Assembly (NCBI RefSeq): GCF_014193895.1
Contig: NZ_BLZR01000001.1
Span: 1,922,001-1,986,000 of the forward strand
Length of the DNA: 64,000 nt
Direction: 5' to 3'
DNA from: Clostridium fungisolvens
GTDB taxonomy: Bacteria; Bacillota; Clostridia; Clostridiales; Clostridiaceae
Part shown: in pieces, positions 1 through 8,008 of the stretch
How the letters are laid out: every line of letters starts with the position of its first letter
Numbering within the stretch: position 1 is the first letter of the stretch
Translations under genes and position numbers: made by a program
Notes under the pieces: generated by a model
Told to the model about the DNA's origin: nothing
What the model saw: the letters and a program-made list of their open reading frames with translations, nothing else
Databases searched by the model: none

Positions 1-1217
1 TAACAGAAGAAAAACTAACTTACTATAAGGAACATGCATGCCCATCCTGTGGAGCTTGCTCTTTCATGGGAACTGCTGCTACTATGCAAGTTATGGCAGA
101 AGCTTTGGGGTTAATGCTTCCAGGAAGTTCATTAATGCCAGCTACCTGTGAGGATTTAAAGGAGGTTGCTTTAAAAGCAGGAAGACAAGCTGTTGAATTA
201 GCAAAACTAAACCTTAAACCAAAGGATATCGTAACAATTAAGTCCTTTGAAAACGCAATATTAGTACATGCAGCTATATCAGGTTCAACAAACTCATTGT
301 TACACTTACCTGCCATAGCTCATGAATTTGGAATATATATAGATGAAGAAACCTTTGATAGAATTCATAAAAATGCACATTATCTATTAAATATACGTCC
401 AGCCGGAAAATGGCCAGCACAATACTTCTACTATGCTGGTGGAGTGCCTGCAATAATGGAAGAATTAAAACATTTGCTTCATTTAGATGTAATGACGGTT
501 ACAGGTAAAACTTTAGGTGAAAACTTAGAAGAACTAAAAACTAATGGTTATTACGAAAAATGCAATGCTTATCTTGAAAAGGTTGGAGTTAAAAAGGAAG
601 ATGTCATAAGACCATTCAATAATCCATTCAGCACAAATGGTTCAGTATCAATATTAAAAGGAAACATAGCTCCTGAAGGAGCGGTAGTAAAACATTCTGC
701 AGTTCCAAAGGTAATGCATGAAGCTGTATTAAAGGCAAAACCTTTTGATAGTGAAGAAGAAGCTATAGATGCAATTTTAAAGAAAGTGATTCGTCCAGGG
801 GATGCGGTTTTCATAAGATATGAGGGGCCAAAGGGAAGTGGAATGCCAGAGATGTTCTATACAACAGAGGCTATTTCCTCAGATGAAGAGTTATCTGCAA
901 GTGTAGCTTTAATTACTGATGGTAGATTCTCCGGTGCATCTAAAGGACCTGCTATAGGACATGTTTCTCCAGAAGCAGCTGTTGGAGGACCTATTGCCTT
1001 AGTTGAAGAGGATGATTTAATAGAAATAAGCATTCCTAAGAGACTTTTGCAAATTGTTGGTATTAAAGGTACAAGATGCAGCGAAGAAGAAGTTGAAAAA
1101 GTACTTGAAGAACGTAGAAAGAACTGGATACCTAGAAAATCAAAATATGAATCAGGAATATTAAAAGTATTTTCAGATAATGCAGTTTCACCAATGAAGG
1201 GTGGATACATGAAGTAA
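1..1217 (+). CDS. IlvD/Edd-family sugar-acid dehydratase (5'-truncated)
   Basis: The reading frame is open from base 3, so the gene begins before the window; about 405 C-terminal residues are present. The Fe-S cysteine motif CPSCGACSFMGTA, the block RYEGPKGSGMPEM and the motif ITDGRFSGASKGPAIGH are hallmarks of the IlvD/Edd dehydratase family. Members dehydrate dihydroxy acids, either the branched-chain amino-acid precursor or aldonic acids. A KDPG aldolase and a KDG kinase follow, so a hexonate dehydratase (gluconate or galactonate type) giving 2-keto-3-deoxy-gluconate is more likely than IlvD; this is inferred from context. Three palindromic elements separate it from the aldolase, so co-transcription is not certain. 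Confidence 0.85.
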   Translation, partial: TEEKLTYYKEHACPSCGACSFMGTAATMQVMAEALGLMLPGSSLMPATCEDLKEVALKAGRQAVELAKLNLKPKDIVTIKSFENAILVHAAISGSTNSLLHLPAIAHEFGIYIDEETFDRIHKNAHYLLNIRPAGKWPAQYFYYAGGVPAIMEELKHLLHLDVMTVTGKTLGENLEELKTNGYYEKCNAYLEKVGVKKEDVIRPFNNPFSTNGSVSILKGNIAPEGAVVKHSAVPKVMHEAVLKAKPFDSEEEAIDAILKKVIRPGDAVFIRYEGPKGSGMPEMFYTTEAISSDEELSASVALITDGRFSGASKGPAIGHVSPEAAVGGPIALVEEDDLIEISIPKRLLQIVGIKGTRCSEEEVEKVLEERRKNWIPRKSKYESGILKVFSDNAVSPMKGGYMK

Positions 1218-1218
1218 A

Positions 1219-1274
1219 GATGTACCAATTCGAACAGAAATCTATTTTTAAATTCTATTACGAAGTGGTTCATC
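1219..1274. repeat. P1 palindromic element, short 56-bp copy
   Basis: The ends are GATGTACCAATTCG and CGAAGTGGTTCATC, an imperfect inverted repeat of the P1 terminus. The internal hairpin of the longer copies is missing. The right part, including TTCTATTACGAAGTGG, matches in reverse complement the left end of the copy at 11121. It is followed by TATA and then directly by the next P1 copy. Confidence 0.7.
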
Positions 1275-1278
1275 TATA

Positions 1279-1377
1279 GATAAACCAGTTCCAAATACAA
1301 TCTATATTTGATAATCCTATTACCATTAATAGTTAGCAGAAATATCACTTAGTTTTATTAGATAGAACTGGATTATC
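1279..1377. repeat. P1 palindromic element, 99-bp class
   Basis: It is flanked by TATA and has termini GATAAACCAGTTC and GAACTGGATTATC. From 1275 to 1371 it is identical over 97 bases to 30721-30817, as read position by position. It contains a small CTATTA/TAATAG stem. Such identity between intergenic copies 29 kb apart implies recent duplication or mobility. Confidence 0.85.
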
Positions 1378-1391
1378 TATTCCGCTGAACT

Positions 1392-1483
1392 GATAAACTA
1401 CTTCAGTCATTAAACTCCAAATAAAGATTTCGATGGTTCTACGAATCTTTATTTGGATAAATTCTAATATGAAGCAGTTTATC
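1392..1483. repeat. P1 palindromic element, 92-bp class
   Basis: The termini are GATAAACTACTTC and GAAGCAGTTTATC. The internal hairpin has perfect 14-bp arms, CCAAATAAAGATT and its complement, around a short loop. Copies of exactly the same 92-bp length lie at 13311-13402 (same orientation) and 45185-45276 (inverted). It ends about 45 bp before the KDPG aldolase start. Confidence 0.85.
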
Positions 1484-1527
1484 TATATATACAGTAAAAA
1501 TACTTAATATAAGTTGGAGTTGAAGAT

Positions 1528-2172
1528 ATGATTAAGATAAAAGTATTAAAAGCATTAGAGAAGTGTGGAGTTGTTGCAGTTGTTCGAGGAAATACGAAAG
1601 AAGTTGGAGTAAATATATCGGAAGCTTGTATAAAAGGAAACGTTAAAGCTATAGAAGTAACGTATACCAATAAATTTGCTAATGATATCATAAAAGAGTT
1701 ATCGGATAAGTATGAAAATGATGATGAAGTAGTAGTAGGTGCTGGAACGGTTTTAGATCCAGAAACAGCTAGACTTGCAATTTTATCAGGAGCAAAATAC
1801 ATTGTGTCTCCATCCTTTAGTGAAGAAACAGCAAGACTTTGCAACAGATATAAGGTACCATATATACCAGGAGTTATGACAATAAATGAAATAGTTAAAG
1901 CTCATGAAATTGGTGTGGATGTAGTAAAGGTATTCCCTGGTAATGCCTTTGGACCATCATATATAGGCGCTATAAAAGGACCACTTCCATATGCAAACAT
2001 CATGGTAACTGGTGGAGTAAATTTAGAAAACATAGATGTATGGAAGAAAGCCGGTGTTGATTTAGTTGGTATCGGTGGAGAGTTAAACAAGCTTGGTGAA
2101 GACGGTAAGTTTGATGAAATAACAGAGCTTTGCAGTAGATATGTTGAAAAGTTTAATGAGGTGAGAGGGTAG
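1528..2172 (+). CDS. eda: KDPG/KHG aldolase
   Basis: This class I aldolase cleaves 2-keto-3-deoxy-6-phosphogluconate to pyruvate and glyceraldehyde-3-phosphate (Entner-Doudoroff type). It has 214 aa, the normal length for the family. The Schiff-base lysine is K134 in VVKVFPGNAFGP, and the acid/base glutamate is E43 in IEVTYTN. The phosphate-binding GG motifs (VTGGV and GIGGEL) lie near the C terminus. A GGAG lies about 10 bases before the ATG. The KDG kinase starts 4 bp downstream, so the two are co-transcribed. A second, diverged KDPG aldolase lies at 46136-46780 in a different locus. Confidence 0.93.
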   Translation: MIKIKVLKALEKCGVVAVVRGNTKEVGVNISEACIKGNVKAIEVTYTNKFANDIIKELSDKYENDDEVVVGAGTVLDPETARLAILSGAKYIVSPSFSEETARLCNRYKVPYIPGVMTINEIVKAHEIGVDVVKVFPGNAFGPSYIGAIKGPLPYANIMVTGGVNLENIDVWKKAGVDLVGIGGELNKLGEDGKFDEITELCSRYVEKFNEVRG

Positions 2173-2176
2173 TCTT

Positions 2177-3181
2177 ATGAGAGTAGCTGGTTTTGGAGAG
2201 ATAATGCTGAGATTATCTACAAATAAGGGTATGATGATTACAAATTCTAGTTCCTTCAATGCTCATTACGGTGGAGGAGAAGCAAATGTACTAATTTCAC
2301 TTTCTAAACTTGGTGTAGATTCAAGATATATATCTAAAGTTTCAGATGATTCTATAGGTGATGCTATCATAAATTATCTAAATAGTCATAGAGTTGAAAC
2401 GAATTTTGTTTCTAAGGGAAAAGATAGAACAGGTATATATTTTTTAGAAGTAGGAAGTGGAAACAGAAGCTCAAAGGTTATATATGATCGTAGTAATTCA
2501 GCTTTTAGTAATATAAAGTTTGGAGAAATAGATATTAAAGCAGCATTAAAAGATGTGGATGTATTTCATTTTTCAGGGATAACCTTAGCTCTTTCAGAAG
2601 AAATAAGAAAGTTAACCATGGAAATACTAAAACACTGCAAGGAAAATAATATATTAGTAAGCTATGATTCTAATTATAGGGCTAAGCTTTGGAGTTTAGA
2701 AGAAGCTAGTAAAGCAACCTTTGAGGTATTGCCTTATGTAAATATATTGTCTGCTGGAATATTAGATGCAGAAAATATTTTGAAAATGAACTGTGAATAC
2801 AAAGATAAATATGAAAAATTAAAGTACTACTATGATGAAATAACTGAGAGATATACAAATATAAAACATATCTTCTCTTCAGTTAGAGAAATGAAGTCGG
2901 TGTCAGTTAATACATTACAATGCAATTACTATACTAATAAAATGCTTAATTCATCAAAAGTGTATTCTATAGATGATATAGTAGATAGAGTTGGTGGTGG
3001 AGATGCATTAACTGCTGGTATGCTTTACTGCATATTAAATAATAAAACACCAGAGTATACAGCAGAATTTGCTACCTGTGCTTCAGTTTTGAAACATAGC
3101 ATACATGGTGATGCCAATCTGGTCTCAAGGATAGATATAGAAGGATTAATGGACAAGGGAATAAGTAGAATAGATCGTTAG
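2177..3181 (+). CDS. kdgK: 2-keto-3-deoxygluconate kinase (PfkB family)
   Basis: This 334-aa PfkB/ribokinase-family kinase is predicted to phosphorylate 2-keto-3-deoxygluconate, giving the substrate of the aldolase encoded 4 bp upstream. The N-terminal substrate-binding block (FGEIMLRLS, then YGGGEANV) and the C-terminal anion-hole/catalytic motif DRVGGGDALTAGML are clear. The sugar specificity is inferred from the dehydratase-aldolase context and from the KdgK-like length. A strong terminator follows at 3259. Confidence 0.88.
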   Translation: MRVAGFGEIMLRLSTNKGMMITNSSSFNAHYGGGEANVLISLSKLGVDSRYISKVSDDSIGDAIINYLNSHRVETNFVSKGKDRTGIYFLEVGSGNRSSKVIYDRSNSAFSNIKFGEIDIKAALKDVDVFHFSGITLALSEEIRKLTMEILKHCKENNILVSYDSNYRAKLWSLEEASKATFEVLPYVNILSAGILDAENILKMNCEYKDKYEKLKYYYDEITERYTNIKHIFSSVREMKSVSVNTLQCNYYTNKMLNSSKVYSIDDIVDRVGGGDALTAGMLYCILNNKTPEYTAEFATCASVLKHSIHGDANLVSRIDIEGLMDKGISRIDR

Positions 3182-3258
3182 TTAATTTAGTGGAGGTAAG
3201 AATGAGATTTAACATTCTTACATCAATTTTTAAGTTATACATGCAAAATAATTATAAT

Positions 3259-3298
3259 AAACCATCATGATTTGTCAATTATGATGGTTTATTTTTTT
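3259..3298 (+). terminator. Rho-independent terminator after kdgK
   Basis: Arms AAACCATCAT (3259-3268) and ATGATGGTTT (3281-3290) are perfectly complementary and are followed by a run of seven T. It closes the dehydratase-eda-kdgK unit. Confidence 0.88.
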
Positions 3299-3359
3299 AT
3301 TTATATACTGATATTTTTAAACAAATGGATTTATCATATTATAATAAGTAACGCTAAGT

Positions 3360-3375
3360 AATAACAAATAATAAT
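3360..3375 (+). promoter_or_regulatory. Direct-repeat operator candidate, upstream copy
   Basis: AATAACAAATAATAAT occurs here and again, identical over 16 bases, at 3496-3511. The two copies flank the promoter of the glycyl-radical operon at a distance of 136 bp, about 13 helical turns. Both are followed by a similar GATAA-containing tail. An operator pair is inferred; AT-rich chance repetition is not excluded. Confidence 0.4.
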
Positions 3376-3456
3376 GAATTGATAAATATATAGAGTTATA
3401 TTAGTAAAGAAAACGATTAATAATCACTGTAAAGTAAATTCTTTAGAAAAGTATTA

Positions 3457-3485
3457 TTGACTATTATATTGTAATGATATAAAAT
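3457..3485 (+). promoter_or_regulatory. Sigma-A promoter of the glycyl-radical operon
   Basis: A -35 box TTGACT (3457-3462) and a -10 box TAAAAT (3480-3485) are separated by 17 bp. Transcription would begin near 3492, giving a leader of about 120 nt before the activase start. A weak cre-like GAAAACGATT lies just upstream near 3408. Confidence 0.7.
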
Positions 3486-3495
3486 AAAATCAAAC

Positions 3496-3511
3496 AATAA
3501 CAAATAATAAT
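3496..3511 (+). promoter_or_regulatory. Direct-repeat operator candidate, downstream copy
   Basis: This is the second copy of AATAACAAATAATAAT. It sits immediately after the predicted transcription start, a typical place for a repressor site. No regulator gene adjoins the operon, so the binding protein is unknown. Confidence 0.4.
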
Positions 3512-3610
3512 AAATGATAATAGATTAATAACTAGTTGGAGAAATAATTTTAAGACAGTGTGGTTAACTATGTTTTTACCAAAAGATCAGTGAGAGGGGG
3601 ACTTACTACT

Positions 3611-4513
3611 ATGATAAAAACAACCGTGTGTGAAATCGAACATTATGCAGTTCATGATGGCCCAGGAATTAGAACTGTTGTGTTTTTAAAAGGATGTCCA
3701 CTGAAATGCTTGTGGTGCAGCAATCCTGAGACTCAAAGAAGAGAAAATGAACTTTACTATAATAATTCAACTTGTGCTTTGTGTAAAAAATGTATACATG
3801 CCTGTGAATATAATGCTTTAAGTTCTAATGATCAAGGCATAGTAATTGATAGGAATAAATGTATAGCTTGTGGAAAGTGTACAGATGCGTGTCCTACAAA
3901 TTCTCTTAGACTTGTGGGGAAAAACATGGAAGTAGAAGAAGTGTTTAAGGAAGTATCAAAGGATGTTTTGTTTTATAGACAATCTGGTGGAGGCGTAACA
4001 GTGTCTGGTGGAGAAGTTCTCATGAATGCTGATTTTGCAATTGAGCTGTTTAAGCTTTGCAAAGATGAATGTATACACACTGCTATAGAAACTACCGGTT
4101 ATGGAAGCTTTGAAAAACTTAAGGAATTAAGTGACTACACTGATCTTATTCTATTTGATGTAAAACATGCAAATGACGAAATTCATAAAGAGCTTACGGG
4201 AGTTGGAAATGCTTTAATACAAGAAAACTTAAGTAAATTATCAAAGCAGGGGAAAGAAATCATAATTAGAATACCTTTAATTCCAGGGCTTAATGATGAT
4301 GAGGACAATATTAAAAATACTATTAACATAGCTAAAGCTAACGGCATTAAGGAAATTCATATTCTTCCATATCACACCTTAGGATTAGATAAATATAGAA
4401 AACTTAAAAAAGACTATAAATTAACTGCTATAAAAAAGCATGAACCTGGGTATTTAGAAAGTTTAAAGAAGCTTGTAGAAAATTCATCAATAAAATGTAT
4501 TATAGGGGGATAA
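3611..4513 (+). CDS. Glycyl-radical enzyme activase (radical SAM, PflE/YbiY-like)
   Basis: The enzyme uses S-adenosylmethionine and a 4Fe-4S cluster to install the glycyl radical on its partner encoded 5 bp downstream. The radical-SAM motif CxxxCxxC is C29, C33 and C36 in KGCPLKCLWC. An insert with two ferredoxin-like clusters (CALCKKCIHAC and CIACGKCTDAC) follows at about residues 64-100, as in most non-PFL activases. SGGEVL corresponds to the GGE motif. The ATG at 3611 is chosen over the upstream in-frame start at 3560 because GAGAGGGGG ends about 10 bases before it. This gives 300 aa. Confidence 0.92.
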   Translation: MIKTTVCEIEHYAVHDGPGIRTVVFLKGCPLKCLWCSNPETQRRENELYYNNSTCALCKKCIHACEYNALSSNDQGIVIDRNKCIACGKCTDACPTNSLRLVGKNMEVEEVFKEVSKDVLFYRQSGGGVTVSGGEVLMNADFAIELFKLCKDECIHTAIETTGYGSFEKLKELSDYTDLILFDVKHANDEIHKELTGVGNALIQENLSKLSKQGKEIIIRIPLIPGLNDDEDNIKNTINIAKANGIKEIHILPYHTLGLDKYRKLKKDYKLTAIKKHEPGYLESLKKLVENSSIKCIIGG

Positions 4514-4518
4514 CATTT

Positions 4519-6924
4519 ATGAAAAATTTTGTAGTTCAAAGTGAAAGAATTAAGAAGCTTAGAGAATCAGTACTTTCTCAAACACCAAGTGTATGTATAG
4601 AAAGAGCAAGGTATATAACTGAAGCATATAAGGAAAACGAGGCACAGCCTGTTTATATAAAGAGAGCTAAAGCAGTAGAAAAGATTTTAGAAAACATGAG
4701 CATTTATATTAAAGCTGGTGAGCTTGTAGTAGGAAATCAGGCTTGTGAAGAAAGAACTGCTCCTGTATTTCCAGAGTATGCAGTAGATTGGATAGAAAAG
4801 GAGCTTTTAGAAAAAGGTAATTTTAATAAAAGAGATGGGGACAACTTCTATCTTCCAGAAAAGCATAAAGACGAACTTTTAGAAATAACAAAGTACTGGA
4901 AGGGCAAGACTTTAAAAGATAAATGTATGGCAGTAGTACCTGAAGAGGTTAAGACTGGTTTTGAAGTTAAGGTTATACATGGAGAAGGAAATATGACTTC
5001 AGGTGATGGACACATTGTTCCAGACTTTGAAAAAGCTATTAAGCTTGGTCTTAATGGAATTATAAAAGAAGCAGAAGAAAGACTAAAGAGAATAGATATA
5101 AGTGAAAATGATGCTTTAAGAGAAAAAGCATTTCTTGAATCTATAATTATAACAAATAAAAGTGTAATAGCCTTTGGAAAAAGATATGCTGAGCTTGCAA
5201 AACAGTTAAGCTTAACAGAGGAAAATGAAAGCAGAAAGGCAGAGCTTTTAAAAATTGCTGAAGTATGTGAAAGAGTACCTGCTGAGCCTCCAACAAATTT
5301 CTATGAAGCGGTTCAAATGGTATGGTTTGTTCATTTGGCTATTCAGATAGAAAGTAATGGACATTCTGCATCCTTAGGGAGAACTGATCAGTATCTTTAT
5401 GCTTTCTATAAAAATGATATAGCTGATGGAACTATTACAAGAGATTTTGCTAAAGAATTATTACAATGTTTATGGATAAAGCTTTATTCTATATTAAAGA
5501 TAAGATCAACTTCACACTCAGGTTATGGTGCTGGCTATCCGACCTACCAAAACGTTACTATAGGTGGCTCAAATGCTGATTATTCTGATGCAGTAAATGA
5601 TTTAAGCTTTTTAATTCTTGAAAGTGTTGGGGAAGCAAAGCTTACTCAGCCAAACCTTTCAGCAAGAGTTCACAATAATACTTCTGAAAAATTCATAAGA
5701 CAATGTGCGGAAGTTGTTGCTACTGGTTTTGGTATGCCTGCTCTTCATAACGATGAGATAATAATTCCGGCACTTCTTGCAAAAGGTGTAGAGTACAAGG
5801 ATGCCTTTAACTATACAATGGTTGGATGCGTGGAAGTAGCTGTACCAGGAAAATGGGGCTATAGATGTACTGGAATGACCTTCTTAAATTTAATTAAAGC
5901 CTTTGAGCTTACTTTAAATGATGGCCATGATAAGAGAACTGGACATACTATGCTTTCTGGTAATGGATCATTAAAAGATTTTAAGACTTATGAGGACTTA
6001 TGGAAAGCATGGGAGAAAAATATTGAATACTATACAAAGTTATCTATTGTTTCAGATAAAGTTGCAGATACTAATCTTCTAGAATTCCCTGATATACTAT
6101 GTTCATCTTTAATTGATGATTGTATTGAGAGGTGCAAAACAGCAAAAGAGGGTGGAGCTGTTTATGATATAGTAGCTGGTCTTCAAGTTGGACTTGCAAA
6201 TGCAGCTAACAGTTTTGCAGCTTTGAAAAAGGCAGTTTATGAAGATAAGCTTCTTACACTAGAACAGATTATTGAAGTGTTAGATAACGACTTCGAAGGT
6301 GAAGAAGGAGAAAGAATCAGAAGGCTTTTAGAGAATATAGCTAAGTATGGTAATGATGAAGATTATACAGATAATATAGCTGTAGATGTGTATAATACTT
6401 ATATTAAAGAAATTACTAAGTACAAAAATACTAGATTTGGTAAAGGACCAATAGGTGGTAATTATGGATTATCAACTTCAGGAATTTCATCAAATGTTCC
6501 AATGGGATGTGTAACAGGAGCAACTCCAGATGGAAGAAAAGCATGGACACCAGCAGCAGAAGGATGTTCTCCAGTTCAAGGCACAGACTTTAAGGGACCA
6601 ACTGCAGTACTAAAGACTGTATCAAAGCTTCCTAATATATTAATGACTGGTGGACAATTATTAAATGTAAAGTTCTCGCCAGATTTAATAAATAACGAAG
6701 TAGGCTTCCAAAAATTCGTTATGTTAATAAAGAGTTTTATAGCCATAAAAGGCTGGCATATACAGTTTAATATAATCTCTGTTGAAACCTTAAAGAAAGC
6801 TAAAGAAAACCCAGAAGAATATAGAGATATCATTGTAAGAGTAGCCGGATATTGTGCACAATTTGTAACCTTGGACCCAACTACTCAAGATGATATAATA
6901 AGTAGGACAGAACAAAAATTTTGA
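4519..6924 (+). CDS. Glycyl radical enzyme, YbiW/PflF-type anhydrohexitol-phosphate lyase candidate
   Basis: This 801-aa glycyl radical enzyme carries the catalytic cysteine C437 in MVGCVEVAVPGKWGYRC and the radical glycine G777 in VRVAGYCAQF. The start at 4519 follows AGGGGG with good spacing. By memory-based comparison it resembles E. coli YbiW over its whole length, including a shared GKWGYRCTGM block after the catalytic cysteine and IGNQA near the N terminus. It is therefore not a true pyruvate formate-lyase. E. coli YbiW and PflD are reported to open the ring of 1,5-anhydroglucitol- or anhydromannitol-6-phosphate, giving 1-deoxyfructose-6-phosphate. The activase upstream and FSA-like aldolase downstream reproduce that gene set. 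The substrate itself remains inferred. Confidence 0.85.
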   Translation: MKNFVVQSERIKKLRESVLSQTPSVCIERARYITEAYKENEAQPVYIKRAKAVEKILENMSIYIKAGELVVGNQACEERTAPVFPEYAVDWIEKELLEKGNFNKRDGDNFYLPEKHKDELLEITKYWKGKTLKDKCMAVVPEEVKTGFEVKVIHGEGNMTSGDGHIVPDFEKAIKLGLNGIIKEAEERLKRIDISENDALREKAFLESIIITNKSVIAFGKRYAELAKQLSLTEENESRKAELLKIAEVCERVPAEPPTNFYEAVQMVWFVHLAIQIESNGHSASLGRTDQYLYAFYKNDIADGTITRDFAKELLQCLWIKLYSILKIRSTSHSGYGAGYPTYQNVTIGGSNADYSDAVNDLSFLILESVGEAKLTQPNLSARVHNNTSEKFIRQCAEVVATGFGMPALHNDEIIIPALLAKGVEYKDAFNYTMVGCVEVAVPGKWGYRCTGMTFLNLIKAFELTLNDGHDKRTGHTMLSGNGSLKDFKTYEDLWKAWEKNIEYYTKLSIVSDKVADTNLLEFPDILCSSLIDDCIERCKTAKEGGAVYDIVAGLQVGLANAANSFAALKKAVYEDKLLTLEQIIEVLDNDFEGEEGERIRRLLENIAKYGNDEDYTDNIAVDVYNTYIKEITKYKNTRFGKGPIGGNYGLSTSGISSNVPMGCVTGATPDGRKAWTPAAEGCSPVQGTDFKGPTAVLKTVSKLPNILMTGGQLLNVKFSPDLINNEVGFQKFVMLIKSFIAIKGWHIQFNIISVETLKKAKENPEEYRDIIVRVAGYCAQFVTLDPTTQDDIISRTEQKF

Positions 6925-6934
6925 TGCAATTTAA

Positions 6935-7130
6935 AATTAAGGTGTTTATACATCCGGTACTTTGATGAGCTACGTAAAGAATTAATATGATTTTCTCCAA
7001 TTCCATAGCTAAAACTGTATAACTCACTACGTTCGAACAATACAGTTTATTAACGCTATTCCATTTCCGAAAATCATTTAATTCTAGCTTACTCGCTCAA
7101 ATAAGTACCTCCTGAACAAACACCTTAATT
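6935..7130. repeat. ~200-bp nested imperfect palindrome
   Basis: Three nested arm pairs can be read: ATTAAGGTGTTT with AAACACCTTAAT (outer), AGAATTAATATGATTTTC with GAAAATCATTTAATTCT (middle), and AACTGTAT with ATACAGTT (inner, around 7013-7047). The right half in reverse complement aligns with the left half over most of its length. It fills nearly the whole gap between the radical enzyme and the aldolase. In RNA it would form one long hairpin. There is no T-run, so it is not an ordinary terminator. Confidence 0.75.
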
Positions 7131-7193
7131 TCGGAAAATATTCACTTAAAATATTTAAGTAACATCAAATAAATTTAACGGAGGAATAAGAAT

Positions 7194-7871
7194 ATGAAAT
7201 TCATAATAGACTTTGCAAACTTAGATCAAATTAAGGAAATGTATGAGTATTATCCATTAGAAGGGGTTACAACTAATCCTTCAATATTAGCAAAGGAAGG
7301 CAAAAATCCTTACGAAGTATTAAAGGCAATTAGAGAATTTATTGGAACAGAGGCAGAGCTACATGTTCAAGTAGTTTCTTTAAATGCAGAAGGAATGATT
7401 GAAGAGGCACATAGAATTCAAAAAGAATTAGGTGCTAACACTTATGTAAAGATACCAGTATCAAGAGAAGGCTTAAAGGCAATAAAAGCTCTTGCAGTTG
7501 AAGGAGCTAATATAACAGCAACAGCTATCTACACACAAATGCAGGCTTACCTTGCAGGTAAAGCAGGTGCTCACTACGCTGCTCCTTATGTAAACAGAAT
7601 TGATAACTTAGGTGCAGATGGAGTAAAGGTTGCAAAAGATATTCATGATATATTTAAGAAAAATGGCTTAAAGACAGAAGTTCTTGCAGCAAGCTTCAAA
7701 AATTCTCAACAAGTTTTAGAACTTGCAAGATATGGAGTTGGAGCAGCAACAGTTGCACCAGATGTTATTGAAGGCTTAGTAAAATTAGACTCTGTGACTG
7801 CTGCAGTAGCTGCATTTACAAAAGACTTTGAAGGGTTATGCGGTGAAGGAAAGACAATGGTTGACTGTTAA
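7194..7871 (+). CDS. fsa: Fructose-6-phosphate aldolase-type protein (FSA/TalC family)
   Basis: This 225-aa class I aldolase belongs to the small transaldolase/FSA family. The Schiff-base lysine is K86 in TYVKIPVS. Y132 in APYVNRIDN is the tyrosine that in E. coli FsaA distinguishes fructose-6-phosphate aldolase from transaldolase; the paralogue at 54169 has phenylalanine there. FSA enzymes cleave or form bonds with dihydroxyacetone or hydroxyacetone and glyceraldehyde-3-phosphate. After a YbiW-like enzyme the expected job is cleavage of 1-deoxyfructose-6-phosphate to hydroxyacetone and glyceraldehyde-3-phosphate. The RBS is GGAGG about 8 bases before the ATG. No glycerol dehydrogenase (GldA) to reduce hydroxyacetone lies in the window. 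Confidence 0.9.
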   Translation: MKFIIDFANLDQIKEMYEYYPLEGVTTNPSILAKEGKNPYEVLKAIREFIGTEAELHVQVVSLNAEGMIEEAHRIQKELGANTYVKIPVSREGLKAIKALAVEGANITATAIYTQMQAYLAGKAGAHYAAPYVNRIDNLGADGVKVAKDIHDIFKKNGLKTEVLAASFKNSQQVLELARYGVGAATVAPDVIEGLVKLDSVTAAVAAFTKDFEGLCGEGKTMVDC

Positions 7872-7960
7872 TAGCTTTTGCATACCTTTGGTGATTAAAG
7901 GTTAAGAGGAAATCAATATAGTTGATAACAAAAAGCCCTTAAGAATAAATTTATATATTA

Positions 7961-8002
7961 AAATCCACCTGTCAAGTATTCGTGAAGACAGGTGGATTTT
8001 TT
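7961..8002. terminator. Bidirectional terminator between fsa and the OYE gene
   Basis: Perfect 13-bp arms AAATCCACCTGTC (7961-7973) and GACAGGTGGATTT (7987-7999) have T-runs on both strands. It can end both converging transcripts. Confidence 0.92.
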
Positions 8003-8008
8003 CAACTA

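Noticed and set aside
4519..6924. Pyruvate formate-lyase
   Set aside because: The catalytic site has a single cysteine (GCVE) instead of the adjacent Cys-Cys of PFL, and the overall motifs fit YbiW/PflF.
4519..6924. Glycerol dehydratase, choline lyase or hydroxyproline dehydratase
   Set aside because: The block after the catalytic cysteine (VAVPGKWGYRCTGM) and the FSA partner match YbiW better; no microcompartment or propanediol genes are present.
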